A DNA stretch of 37,281 nt. It comes from Cytophagales bacterium. GTDB taxonomy: Bacteria; Bacteroidota; Bacteroidia; Cytophagales; Spirosomataceae. Location of the stretch: positions 1 to 37,281 of the forward strand of contig JAAFJL010000034.1 of assembly GCA_013298865.1 (NCBI GenBank), written 5' to 3'. The position numbers and the translations under genes are program-made. Below the pieces are notes generated by a model. It searched no databases. It saw only the letters and a program-made list of their open reading frames with translations, and was not told where the DNA came from. Of this stretch, positions 16,841 to 24,630 are shown one piece after another; position 1 is the first letter of the stretch; the number at the start of each line of letters is the position of its first letter.

Positions 16841-18373
16841 CTATCCCCTACTTACTACTAATCTCAGGGATTTTCTTTGCCCGCCTTCGCCCATGAGGCT
16901 ATACAGGTATAAGCCCGAAGGCATTGTACTCATATCTACGGTTTGTGTGTATGTACCAGGGTCTTGGATTTCTTCTCTCAGTACCATCAATTCCATTCCT
17001 GTCATGTCATGTAGTGTTAACCTCACAGGCTGTTGTTTGTTCAAAACGTAGCGAATTTTGGTCAGACCTTCTACTGGATTTGGATAGTTTTGTACCAAAT
17101 CAAATGCAGATTCAGACGGTGTTCTTTCGGCAGATTTTCTGTAAATCGGAAGCCATTCAAAATCTTTTTTCAGAATACTATTGGCTGATGCACTTTCTAC
17201 CCCCAAATGATCTCTCATCACTGTTGCGTAAATCTGTCGGTAATCAATTTTGAGTTTATAATCTCCATTTCCATCTAAATCACTCAGATTTGGATTTGCT
17301 CCGATGATTCCTCCTCGTACTGAATTTCCCACAACGAACATCGGGGCTGTTGAACCGTGGTCTGTGCCAAGTGTACCGTTTTGATTGACTCTTCTACCAA
17401 ATTCGGAGAATGTTAATACGGTTACTTTATCTGCTAAACCTTGTTTTTCTAAATCCGTTTGGAAAGTCGCAATGGCATCGGAAACGGTTTTCCAAAGATT
17501 AAAATGTTGTCCTAACTGATTGGCGTGGGTATCAAAACCGCCAATAGTTGTGAGGAAAATAGGGGTTTCTGAGCCTCCTGAAATCATTTTTGCTACAATC
17601 GACAATTGACGACCCAAACCCGTGTTCGGATATGTCATTTGATTTGTCCCTTTGTCCGACGCTGTTTTTATCACAGCCGAATATTGGATAGATTGTACAG
17701 CAACTTGTTTCAAAAACTTTAATTCATTTCCTGCTAAAGTTGCAGGTGGTGCGTCATTGTCGGACGTACTGCCATTTACTAAAGTGAAAAAAGTATTGGG
17801 GTCTTCAAAAACTGTTCCCAAACGACCTAAATCCGTCTGTAACAACAGAGATTCCACAGAACCTAACTGAATTGCCATGGGTTGTTCTGGCAATTTTACA
17901 GGATATTCTGGAAAAATAGAATTCAGGTATCGTCCTGCCCAACCTTCTTGTAAAACTACATTTGAATCTGATGCAGTGTTCCAAATATCAGTTGAACGAA
18001 AGTGTGACCGACTGTGATTTGGATAGCCAACCGACTGAATAACAGACACTTTGTTATTGTCGTACAGTTTTTTCAGGGCTGTCATCGAAGGATTAAAACC
18101 AATTTCTCCATTCAACGAAAGTGCGTCAGCTTTCTTGATTGCTATATCTGGACGATTTTTGTAATAAATATCATCTTGGAAAGGTACAACGGTATTCAGA
18201 CCGTCATTACCTCCTGCCAACTGCACCAAAACCATGATTTTGCCATTGGTTGCCTGCATATTTACCTGCACAGGATTGTAGGCGTACGCAGTTGCGGCGG
18301 TCACTTTATCAAGCCCAACGGTTACTCCTCCAGCAATCAATCCTAATTGACGTATAAATTCTTTTCTTTTCAT
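16841..18373 (-). CDS. DUF1501 protein with T9SS sorting domain
   Basis: The 510-residue protein begins MKRKEFIRQLGLIAGGVTVG, a leader resembling the Tat-type signals often seen in DUF1501 proteins but with a single KR and no clear twin-arginine consensus. The DUF1501 domain (about 45-410) shows the sulfatase/alkaline-phosphatase-like features LVQLAGGNDGLNTVVPF, YPNHSRSHFRSTDIWNTA and a late FSEFGRRVNQNG-TDHGSTAPMFV block. The C-terminal about 85 residues (from VQNYPNPVEGLTKIRYVL to LRLVVSRG) are a type A T9SS sorting domain, so the product goes to the cell surface or medium. It starts 3 bp after the stop of the DUF1800 gene and is cotranscribed with it. The substrate is unknown. Confidence 0.9.
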   Translation of the reverse strand: MKRKEFIRQLGLIAGGVTVGLDKVTAATAYAYNPVQVNMQATNGKIMVLVQLAGGNDGLNTVVPFQDDIYYKNRPDIAIKKADALSLNGEIGFNPSMTALKKLYDNNKVSVIQSVGYPNHSRSHFRSTDIWNTASDSNVVLQEGWAGRYLNSIFPEYPVKLPEQPMAIQLGSVESLLLQTDLGRLGTVFEDPNTFFTLVNGSTSDNDAPPATLAGNELKFLKQVAVQSIQYSAVIKTASDKGTNQMTYPNTGLGRQLSIVAKMISGGSETPIFLTTIGGFDTHANQLGQHFNLWKTVSDAIATFQTDLEKQGLADKVTVLTFSEFGRRVNQNGTLGTDHGSTAPMFVVGNSVRGGIIGANPNLSDLDGNGDYKLKIDYRQIYATVMRDHLGVESASANSILKKDFEWLPIYRKSAERTPSESAFDLVQNYPNPVEGLTKIRYVLNKQQPVRLTLHDMTGMELMVLREEIQDPGTYTQTVDMSTMPSGLYLYSLMGEGGQRKSLRLVVSRG

Positions 18374-18376
18374 GTC

Positions 18377-19753
18377 CTATGCAAGTTGATATTCTGGAAG
18401 TCTCATAATAGCTTTCAATAATCTTTGGATTCGGGCATCTGCCATTGGCGTACCTGTTGACCAGTTCGTGACAATTGTACCATCTAAAAGGGTATCTAAC
18501 AAAAACTTTTTCTTGGTAGCAGACAAAGGAAAGCGTACCATTAGAGCTACCAAATCATCCACCAATTTCACAGCATCTTCAGAGGTTTTAAATGATTTTA
18601 TGTACGCTAAACTGTCTGTTTTTCCAGTTACAGCAACGCCATTGTAGCGTTTTCCAGTAATAAAAGAATCGGTTAATCCTCCTCTGGTCACGTAGGTAGT
18701 CGAGCTTATCCATTCTCTCTGTCCTTCCCAACCAGCTACGTCGGGTGGCTCAAAGAGTTGTTGTTGCATCAATCTTCCAGTATCATAAACGTTTGTCCAA
18801 TCTGGCGTTTTTGTATCTAATGCTTTCAAAGTTCCAATCATTAATTCGGTTGGAGTTTTAATTTTTGAAGCAACAACTTCTTCTTTATAAAATTCATCCG
18901 AAGTAAATAAAAACTTCAAGACAGGTTTTAGCTCATAATTTGCGGTTCGCATTACTGCCGCCATCTTTTTGATAAAAACGGTATCGGGCTTATGGCAAAC
19001 AAATTCTTTGTAGAGTTTTGTACAAAGGAATTCTGCTGCTGCATCTTGGGTAAAAATATGATCGACTATTGTTTTGTTATCAAAATTGGCAGTTTTTCCT
19101 AAGAAAGTAATCTTATCGGCAAACCAACGGGTCTTATCAAACTTGACATCTAATCCGCTCACACTCCAACCAGATAATGCCCTTGCGGCTTGCTTGATGT
19201 CTGTTTCGGTATAATTCCCGATTCCCAGCGTGAATAATTCCATCAATTCACGAGCATAGTTTTCATTAGGAGTTTTACCAACTGCACCGTTACTATTGTT
19301 GCTGTCCAAATAGATAATCATGGCAGCATCAACATTAACAGCTTTGGTTAAATCTTTTAGATTCCCAAAAGCAAAATCCCTAAACAATTTATTTTGGGCA
19401 TACATGTGCTGGGGATATTGCACCTTGGAACGCTGAGAAGTGTAATGATTATGAAAAAACATGACCATCCTTTCTCGCATGGATGTACCTTCTGTTACCA
19501 TCAAACCATACCACCAATAGGTAAATTGTCTGTACCAGTCGCCCACCAAATTTTTGTCAATTTGTTCTTTCAAGGGCGAAGTTGAAACCCAATCACCAGG
19601 GGCTTTGGGGGCTGCGATAGTTGCTAAGAGTTCTTTCTCAACAAAATCAGAGAGCGTTGAATACGAGAGTGCTTTATCAAGGTCTTTCCGAGAGTACCCA
19701 AATAAGGCTCTTGATAATAAATGTCGGGCTGAATCTTTATTCCAGATTGGCAT
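18377..19753 (-). CDS. DUF1800 family protein
   Basis: The 458-residue product matches DUF1800: N-terminal ARHLLSRALFGYSRKDLDKA, the central WYGLMVTEGTSMRERMVMFF with HNHYTSQ, then NENYARELMELFTLGIGNYT, and AARALSGWSV. No signal peptide is evident. DUF1800 and DUF1501 genes are paired in many genomes, and here they are 3 bp apart in that order, so they most likely act together in an unknown envelope-associated process. It is the first gene of the two-gene operon. Confidence 0.92.
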   Translation of the reverse strand: MPIWNKDSARHLLSRALFGYSRKDLDKALSYSTLSDFVEKELLATIAAPKAPGDWVSTSPLKEQIDKNLVGDWYRQFTYWWYGLMVTEGTSMRERMVMFFHNHYTSQRSKVQYPQHMYAQNKLFRDFAFGNLKDLTKAVNVDAAMIIYLDSNNSNGAVGKTPNENYARELMELFTLGIGNYTETDIKQAARALSGWSVSGLDVKFDKTRWFADKITFLGKTANFDNKTIVDHIFTQDAAAEFLCTKLYKEFVCHKPDTVFIKKMAAVMRTANYELKPVLKFLFTSDEFYKEEVVASKIKTPTELMIGTLKALDTKTPDWTNVYDTGRLMQQQLFEPPDVAGWEGQREWISSTTYVTRGGLTDSFITGKRYNGVAVTGKTDSLAYIKSFKTSEDAVKLVDDLVALMVRFPLSATKKKFLLDTLLDGTIVTNWSTGTPMADARIQRLLKAIMRLPEYQLA

Positions 19754-20325
19754 AAAATGTCAATTTAAGTTCTGTACAAATTCAAGAGGCGTGAGACACA
19801 AAAGAAAGCAAGCGGATGGGCGACGGATATTTCATTGAAATTAACCTTTTTTCATGAATTTAGAAAAAAGTTATGTCATTTTTTTTAGAGACTGAGTGAA
19901 AGGTCGTTTTTTTAGAGAGGAACAAGTAGAGGACTGTAGGTAGTCATCAAGTTTTAAGTCCATAATTTATTAAGTTTAAAAAGCATATAAGTTGCTGATT
20001 AACAAACAGTTAATAGATATTTTTTTTAACTCAGTAATTTTTTTTGGTAAAAGACCTCGTGAGAGGTAAAACATGATTGGCCATACGTGAAACATATGGA
20101 ATAGAGAAATGAGCGAATTCAACCCCGAATGGGGTTGAAGCCACAGATTAATTCATTTTTCCCCGAGTTTCACTCAGGGCTAATCAAATTTAATCCTTTC
20201 AGGATTCCAAAAAAGAAATTGCTGTTTTAAACTTAAAACAACACAAAAAAATAAAACTGAGAAGTATGAAGAATTAGCATTATTATTTTCCCTTTTATCT
20301 GACTCTTTATCAAAGTTTTGGGAAA
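19754..20325. other. Intergenic region with hairpin array
   Basis: This gap of about 570 bp lies between the NTF2-like gene and the DUF1800 gene, both on the minus strand. Its left 300 bp are AT-rich without clear structure. The right part holds five short stem-loops, listed separately. I find no protein-like frame. Confidence 0.5.
20054..20206. repeat. Array of five short hairpins
   Basis: In order: ACCTC-GTGA-GAGGT (20054-20067); CCATACGT-GAA-ACATATGG (20081-20099, one mismatch); TTCAACCCC-GAAT-GGGGTTGAA (20118-20139, perfect stem); CCCCGAGT-TTC-ACTCAGGG (20161-20179, one mismatch); AATCCT-TTC-AGGATT (20192-20206, perfect). Four of the five have GAA or TTC at the apex. It may be a dispersed structured repeat or an RNA with several stem-loops; the mismatches are compatible with G-U pairs in one strand. 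Confidence 0.65.
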
Positions 20326-20763
20326 CTAAACGGGTTGCTTCGCCGCTTGTCGAGCTAATAATTTCCAGACGCCACCTTGTTTTTGCCAGACTAATAAAAC
20401 GAATAAATTAATTGTGGAAGCCACACCTGCATTACTTGTTTGGGCAGAAAGTTTATGACGAACCAATGCCGTTTTATTGACTACTTTAATGGTTTGTCCC
20501 GTTAAATCCATTGTAACAAAATCAGATTTGCCACTTGTGAGGGATTCGATAAACTCTTTTTTATTCTCAATATTTCCCCCAGAATGCCCATAACTGAGTT
20601 CTTCGGCTATGATTTTATCTAAAATAGCAGCATCGGCGTTAATCATGGCATTCCTTAACGTTTCTACTGCCTCAGCAATAGTTTTTTCATCTTTGCTTTG
20701 TGCCACCAAATGCTGAGATACAAACAAAAGCCCAAAAACAACAATTGAAATGATATTTTTCAT
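20326..20763 (-). CDS. Exported NTF2-like (DUF4440/SnoaL-type) protein
   Basis: The 145-residue protein has a signal peptide (MKNIISIVVFGLLFVSQHLVAQ) and a single cone-shaped NTF2-like domain: EKTIAEAVETLRNAMINADA, ILDKIIAEELSYGHSGG, NKKEFIESLTSGKSDFV, and the terminal strands LLVWQKQGGVWKLLARQA. The family includes enzymes, binding proteins and immunity proteins; nothing here decides between them. It is likely periplasmic and monocistronic. Confidence 0.87.
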   Translation of the reverse strand: MKNIISIVVFGLLFVSQHLVAQSKDEKTIAEAVETLRNAMINADAAILDKIIAEELSYGHSGGNIENKKEFIESLTSGKSDFVTMDLTGQTIKVVNKTALVRHKLSAQTSNAGVASTINLFVLLVWQKQGGVWKLLARQAAKQPV

Positions 20764-20864
20764 GAGATTTTGAAAAAATGAGTTACAAAGATTAAACTTA
20801 GAGGGTTAGAGTTTTAGAGATAGCTATCATATTTTTCTCTAATCCTAAGTTTTCTGGTTTTTTA

Positions 20865-20948
20865 TTATTTATACGGGAATCCGTGGTACGGTTGAAGCAA
20901 AAATTCATTTATGAAAAATCCAACCCTAACCATGCCACGGATAATCAT
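20865..20948. repeat. REP-like palindromic element, copy B
   Basis: This matches copy A (10641-10724) over 84 bp, sharing TTATTTATA, AATCCGTGGTACGGTTGA, ATTTATGA and CCACGG. The palindrome is more eroded than in copy A: CCGTGGTACGGTT faces AACCATGCCACGG with two non-Watson-Crick positions. It is flanked by a direct repeat of about 21 bp, TATCATATTTTCTCTAATCC (20825-20846, with one extra T, and 20955-20975). Confidence 0.7.
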
Positions 20949-21011
20949 TACTATTATCATATTTTCTCTAATCCTCTACACCTCTAAGTTTTTAACATTT
21001 TGAATGAAAAA

Positions 21012-22637
21012 TTACAAAGAAACGCCTCTTTTCCAAGGAATGAAATCATCGTGACCCAATGCTACGGCTTTTGGAATATACTCACCAGAGGCAGTAGCGA
21101 TACAATTTTCCAATAAATCTTCGCCCATTTGAGCTATACTTTTATCGCCAGTAATCACACTTCCTGCATCCATATCTATAATGTCTGCCATCTTTGTGGC
21201 TAAAGTTGTATTGGTAGAAATCTTAATAACAGGACAAATCGGATTACCCATCGGGTTACCCAAACCAGTGGTAAACATCAAAACGTTCACGCCAGAACCT
21301 ACTAATCCTGTGGTGCATTCACCGTCGTTACCAGGCGTACAGAGTAAATTTAAACCCGCATTTTTAGCTTGTTCGGTATAATCCAAAACATCCGTAATAG
21401 GCGAAGTTCCACCTTTTTTTGCTGCTCCTGCTGATTTAATGGCATCCGTAATGAGACCGTCTTTGATATTTCCAGGGGACGGATTCATGTCAAAACCTGA
21501 ACCTACTGCTTTCGCTCTGTCGTGGTAGGCTGTTTGGATTTTAACGAATTTTTCCGCTAATTCATCTGTTACGCATCGGTTGATTAGTTCTTGTTCAACG
21601 CCACAAAGTTCTGGGAATTCTGCCAATAAAACTTTTCCGCCCAAAGACACCAACAAATCGGCACAATAACCAACGGCTGGATTAGCAGAAATTCCCGAAA
21701 ATCCATCTGAGCCACCGCATTCAACGCCCAAAGTCAGGGCAGAAAGTGGTGCAGGTTGACGAGTATGCTGGTTAGCGAGGGTCAAACCTATAAAAGTTTG
21801 GCGGAGTGCTTGTTTTAACATCAATTCTTCATTACCGATTTCTTGTTGTTCAAAAACGTAAAATGGTTTCTTGAAATCTTTGTCAAATTCGTTCAAAGCA
21901 TCTTTCAGAATTTGTACTTGGGCATTTTGGCAACCCAAACTCAAAACGGTCACACCAGCTACATTCGGATTACAGATATAACCCGCCAATAATCGGCAAA
22001 GTGTTTCGGCATCTTGTCGTGTACCGCCACAGCCGCCTTCATGGGTCAAGAATTTTATGCCATCAACATTTTTGAAAACTCGTTCTTTCTTTTCAACCTC
22101 CACAAATGTATCAACTGAGACAGTTTCTAAATTTTCATTTGAATGATAGGCTTCTACAAGATTCTGAGTAAAAGACTGGTATTGATTATGACTTATGTAG
22201 CCCAAATCGCTCAAGAGGGCATTTTTGATTACTTCTAAATTCTGATTTTCACAAAAAACCATCGGTACAAACAACCAATAATTAGCCGTTCCTACTCGTC
22301 CGTCCGCACGATGATAACCCATGAATGTTCTATTGGCAAACTTAGCAATATCAGGTTTTATCCATTCCAAATTTACATTTCGATGGTCAAAAGTTTCGGC
22401 TTCATGCTTTACGTTGAAAGTTGTAATTTGCTCTCCTTTCTTGATTGCTTGTTTAGCTTTCCCGACCGTGATTCCGTACATTTTTATTAAATCGCCCGTA
22501 TTGAGGTCATTTTCAACAAATTTATGTTTTGCCGAAATATCCATTAATAAGGTGACGTTCTGCTCTACTTCACCTTTTTTCAAATCGGTCAGAGCGACCC
22601 AAACATTATCTTTAGGATGTATTTTTAGTGTTTTCAT
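21012..22637 (-). CDS. uxaA: Altronate dehydratase
   Basis: It dehydrates D-altronate to 2-keto-3-deoxygluconate in the galacturonate catabolic route. The 541-residue length fits UxaA: an N-terminal SAF domain (about 1-75; IHPKDNVWVALTDLKKGE, GEQITTFNVKHE), a linker, and the large catalytic domain with LTHEGGCGGTRQDAE, SLGCQN, GVECGGSDGFSGISANPA and CTPGNDGECTTGLVGSG. The last gene of the pectin operon, it starts 28 bp after the stop of the glycuronyl hydrolase gene. The context (CE12-GH28, GH105) supports altronate from galacturonate as substrate over galactarate, whose dehydratase is a related enzyme. UxaB, UxaC and KDG kinase are not in the window. Confidence 0.93.
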   Translation of the reverse strand: MKTLKIHPKDNVWVALTDLKKGEVEQNVTLLMDISAKHKFVENDLNTGDLIKMYGITVGKAKQAIKKGEQITTFNVKHEAETFDHRNVNLEWIKPDIAKFANRTFMGYHRADGRVGTANYWLFVPMVFCENQNLEVIKNALLSDLGYISHNQYQSFTQNLVEAYHSNENLETVSVDTFVEVEKKERVFKNVDGIKFLTHEGGCGGTRQDAETLCRLLAGYICNPNVAGVTVLSLGCQNAQVQILKDALNEFDKDFKKPFYVFEQQEIGNEELMLKQALRQTFIGLTLANQHTRQPAPLSALTLGVECGGSDGFSGISANPAVGYCADLLVSLGGKVLLAEFPELCGVEQELINRCVTDELAEKFVKIQTAYHDRAKAVGSGFDMNPSPGNIKDGLITDAIKSAGAAKKGGTSPITDVLDYTEQAKNAGLNLLCTPGNDGECTTGLVGSGVNVLMFTTGLGNPMGNPICPVIKISTNTTLATKMADIIDMDAGSVITGDKSIAQMGEDLLENCIATASGEYIPKAVALGHDDFIPWKRGVSL

Positions 22638-22665
22638 GCTTGTTAATCAGTGAATAATAAATTTC

Positions 22666-24624
22666 TTATTTTAGCAGCCATTCAACTAAATTTTTACTTG
22701 CTTTAAAGTTTTCGTATTCAGCAGGTAATTTTCGTCCGTTTACATATTCGTTATAAATCCAGGGGTCACCCAGTACAAAAACTCGCCCTTTTCCGATATT
22801 TGCAACGGCTATAATTACATCTCCATTTTCCTCCAATATGGCTTTGGCAGGGGCTTTTACAGAAAGCGTTACTAATTCTTTGACGAATATTTTCTTAGTA
22901 TCTTTAAAAATAGGATGATTTCCTGCAAGTTCAAACTTCCCTTGTTCAAAGTTATCATTTTTTACCATGTTCCTGCTTTTTCCTGTAAATTCTATGCCAA
23001 AAACTTTCGTGAGTTCATTGAATTTCTTGGTTTCACAATTGGCGGTATCATTGGCTAAAAGTACTAATGTTCCGCCTGAATTCACCCAATTCTGAAGCGT
23101 TTTGATATGCTTAGTCTCAATGAAATTTGGGTTCGTGGTTTCCTTTTTGGTGTCAGGGTCAACAATGATAAATACGTTGGCATTTTTTAGGTTTTCAGTG
23201 GTAGGTTCAGTGCTTAGAGTCTTAGTTTTTGCTCCGAAATCACGGATAATTGAGCCTAACCATGAATAGCCAGAATCGAATCTGTCGTTCCATAAGTAAT
23301 GGAATTTCAGACTGTTACGATATTCATTGTTGAAATAATTATCAATCATAACTGTCTTGTCTTTGCCAATTTGAGATTCCATTAAATCAATTTCTACCAA
23401 TGCTTGCATGAGTGGTCCAATGGCTTTAAGGTCGTCTGTCCGAGTGGGTTCTTTGATGTAATAATCATAAGTTCCGTCTCGATACGGATTCCCTCCCAAA
23501 CCTGCCCCACCGACTGCTTTTGTAAAATGCGTGAGTCCGTTGGCATCAGTTTCGATGAATTGTTTTACCAAACCTTCATACCCTTTTTTGATAGCAGGTT
23601 TGAAAGTTGCAGGAATATAACCCAAACGCATTGCTTTTGCCAAGCCATACACAAACATTGCCGACCCCGAAGATTCTAAATAATTGCCCGCTTTGCCACC
23701 CTTGTCTGTCACCTGAAACCAAACGCCCGATTGAGCATCTTGAAAATTGACCAAAGCCGTAGAAAGTCTATTCAAGATGCCGATTAGCTCATTTCTGCGA
23801 GGATGGTCTTGGGGAATATAGTCCAAAACATCTACCAAAGCCATGATATACCAACCCATCGCCCGACTCCAAAACTCTGGAGAGTGTCCATTTTCTTTGT
23901 TTGCCCATTGCTGAATCTTGCTTTCGTCCCAACCATGATAGAGTAAACCCGTTTTTTCGTCTCGGGCATATTTTTCCATCCAAACAAACTGATTAATCAC
24001 ATCCTCAAAAGCCTGAACATTCCCCGTCATTTGGGCGTATTCGGCAATAAATGGTTGAGCCATGTACAGACCGTCGAGCCACATTTGGGTAGGATATTTT
24101 AATTTATGCCAAAACCCGCCAACCTTGTTACGAGGTTGCCAAGCTAATTGATTTTGTAAAATATCTGCCGCTTTTTTATATTTTGGTAAATTTTGAGTTT
24201 GATAAATCGTCAGTAATTGTCTGCCAGACGGGATATTGTCCAAATTATATTCTTCCAAATTGTAGGTACGAATCTTCCCATCTTCTTGAATAAAATGGTC
24301 GATAATATGTTTTGAATATTGGTAATAACGAAAATCACCAGAGGTTTTCCAGAGTTTTTCAAAACCCATCAAAACTACTCCGATTTCGTAGTTCCAATTG
24401 GCTGGACGTTGGTTAGATGCCTTTGCACCCTCCTTTACGGGCTGTCCGTCTTGCAATAAATGACTGGTATATTTCATCACAACCATCGAATCTGGATAGG
24501 TTTTCATGATGGTTGTTGCCATTTTTTCAGCAAGTTGACGAGGAGATTGGGCATTGATTTTGACTGAAAACAGGCAAAAAATCAATATACCTAAAGTGAT
24601 ATTTTTCAATTTTAAAAGATTCAT
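22666..24624 (-). CDS. GH105-type unsaturated glycuronyl hydrolase with C-terminal DUF4350-like domain
   Basis: The 652-residue protein has a signal peptide (MNLLKLKNITLGILIFCLFS, cleavage near residue 25). Residues about 30-420 form the (alpha/alpha)6 barrel of the GH88/GH105 family (YteR/YesR-like), with WNYEIGVVLMGFEKLW, LDNIPSGRQLL, the catalytic Asp184 in PTQMWLDGLYMAQPF, and HSPEFWSRAMGWYIMALVDV. These enzymes release the unsaturated galacturonyl residue from pectin or rhamnogalacturonan oligomers. A second domain of about 210 residues follows (VFIIVDPDTKKETTN, WVNSGGTLVLLAND, GRVFVLGDPWIYN), resembling the glutamine-amidotransferase-like DUF4350 fold, without a visible catalytic Cys. 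It sits in the middle of the pectin operon, 6 bp after the CE12-GH28 gene. Confidence 0.9.
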   Translation of the reverse strand: MNLLKLKNITLGILIFCLFSVKINAQSPRQLAEKMATTIMKTYPDSMVVMKYTSHLLQDGQPVKEGAKASNQRPANWNYEIGVVLMGFEKLWKTSGDFRYYQYSKHIIDHFIQEDGKIRTYNLEEYNLDNIPSGRQLLTIYQTQNLPKYKKAADILQNQLAWQPRNKVGGFWHKLKYPTQMWLDGLYMAQPFIAEYAQMTGNVQAFEDVINQFVWMEKYARDEKTGLLYHGWDESKIQQWANKENGHSPEFWSRAMGWYIMALVDVLDYIPQDHPRRNELIGILNRLSTALVNFQDAQSGVWFQVTDKGGKAGNYLESSGSAMFVYGLAKAMRLGYIPATFKPAIKKGYEGLVKQFIETDANGLTHFTKAVGGAGLGGNPYRDGTYDYYIKEPTRTDDLKAIGPLMQALVEIDLMESQIGKDKTVMIDNYFNNEYRNSLKFHYLWNDRFDSGYSWLGSIIRDFGAKTKTLSTEPTTENLKNANVFIIVDPDTKKETTNPNFIETKHIKTLQNWVNSGGTLVLLANDTANCETKKFNELTKVFGIEFTGKSRNMVKNDNFEQGKFELAGNHPIFKDTKKIFVKELVTLSVKAPAKAILEENGDVIIAVANIGKGRVFVLGDPWIYNEYVNGRKLPAEYENFKASKNLVEWLLK

Positions 24625-24630
24625 TTTACG

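Noticed and set aside
20054..20206. CRISPR array
   Set aside because: The stem-loops have different sequences and irregular spacing, with no identical repeats or spacers.
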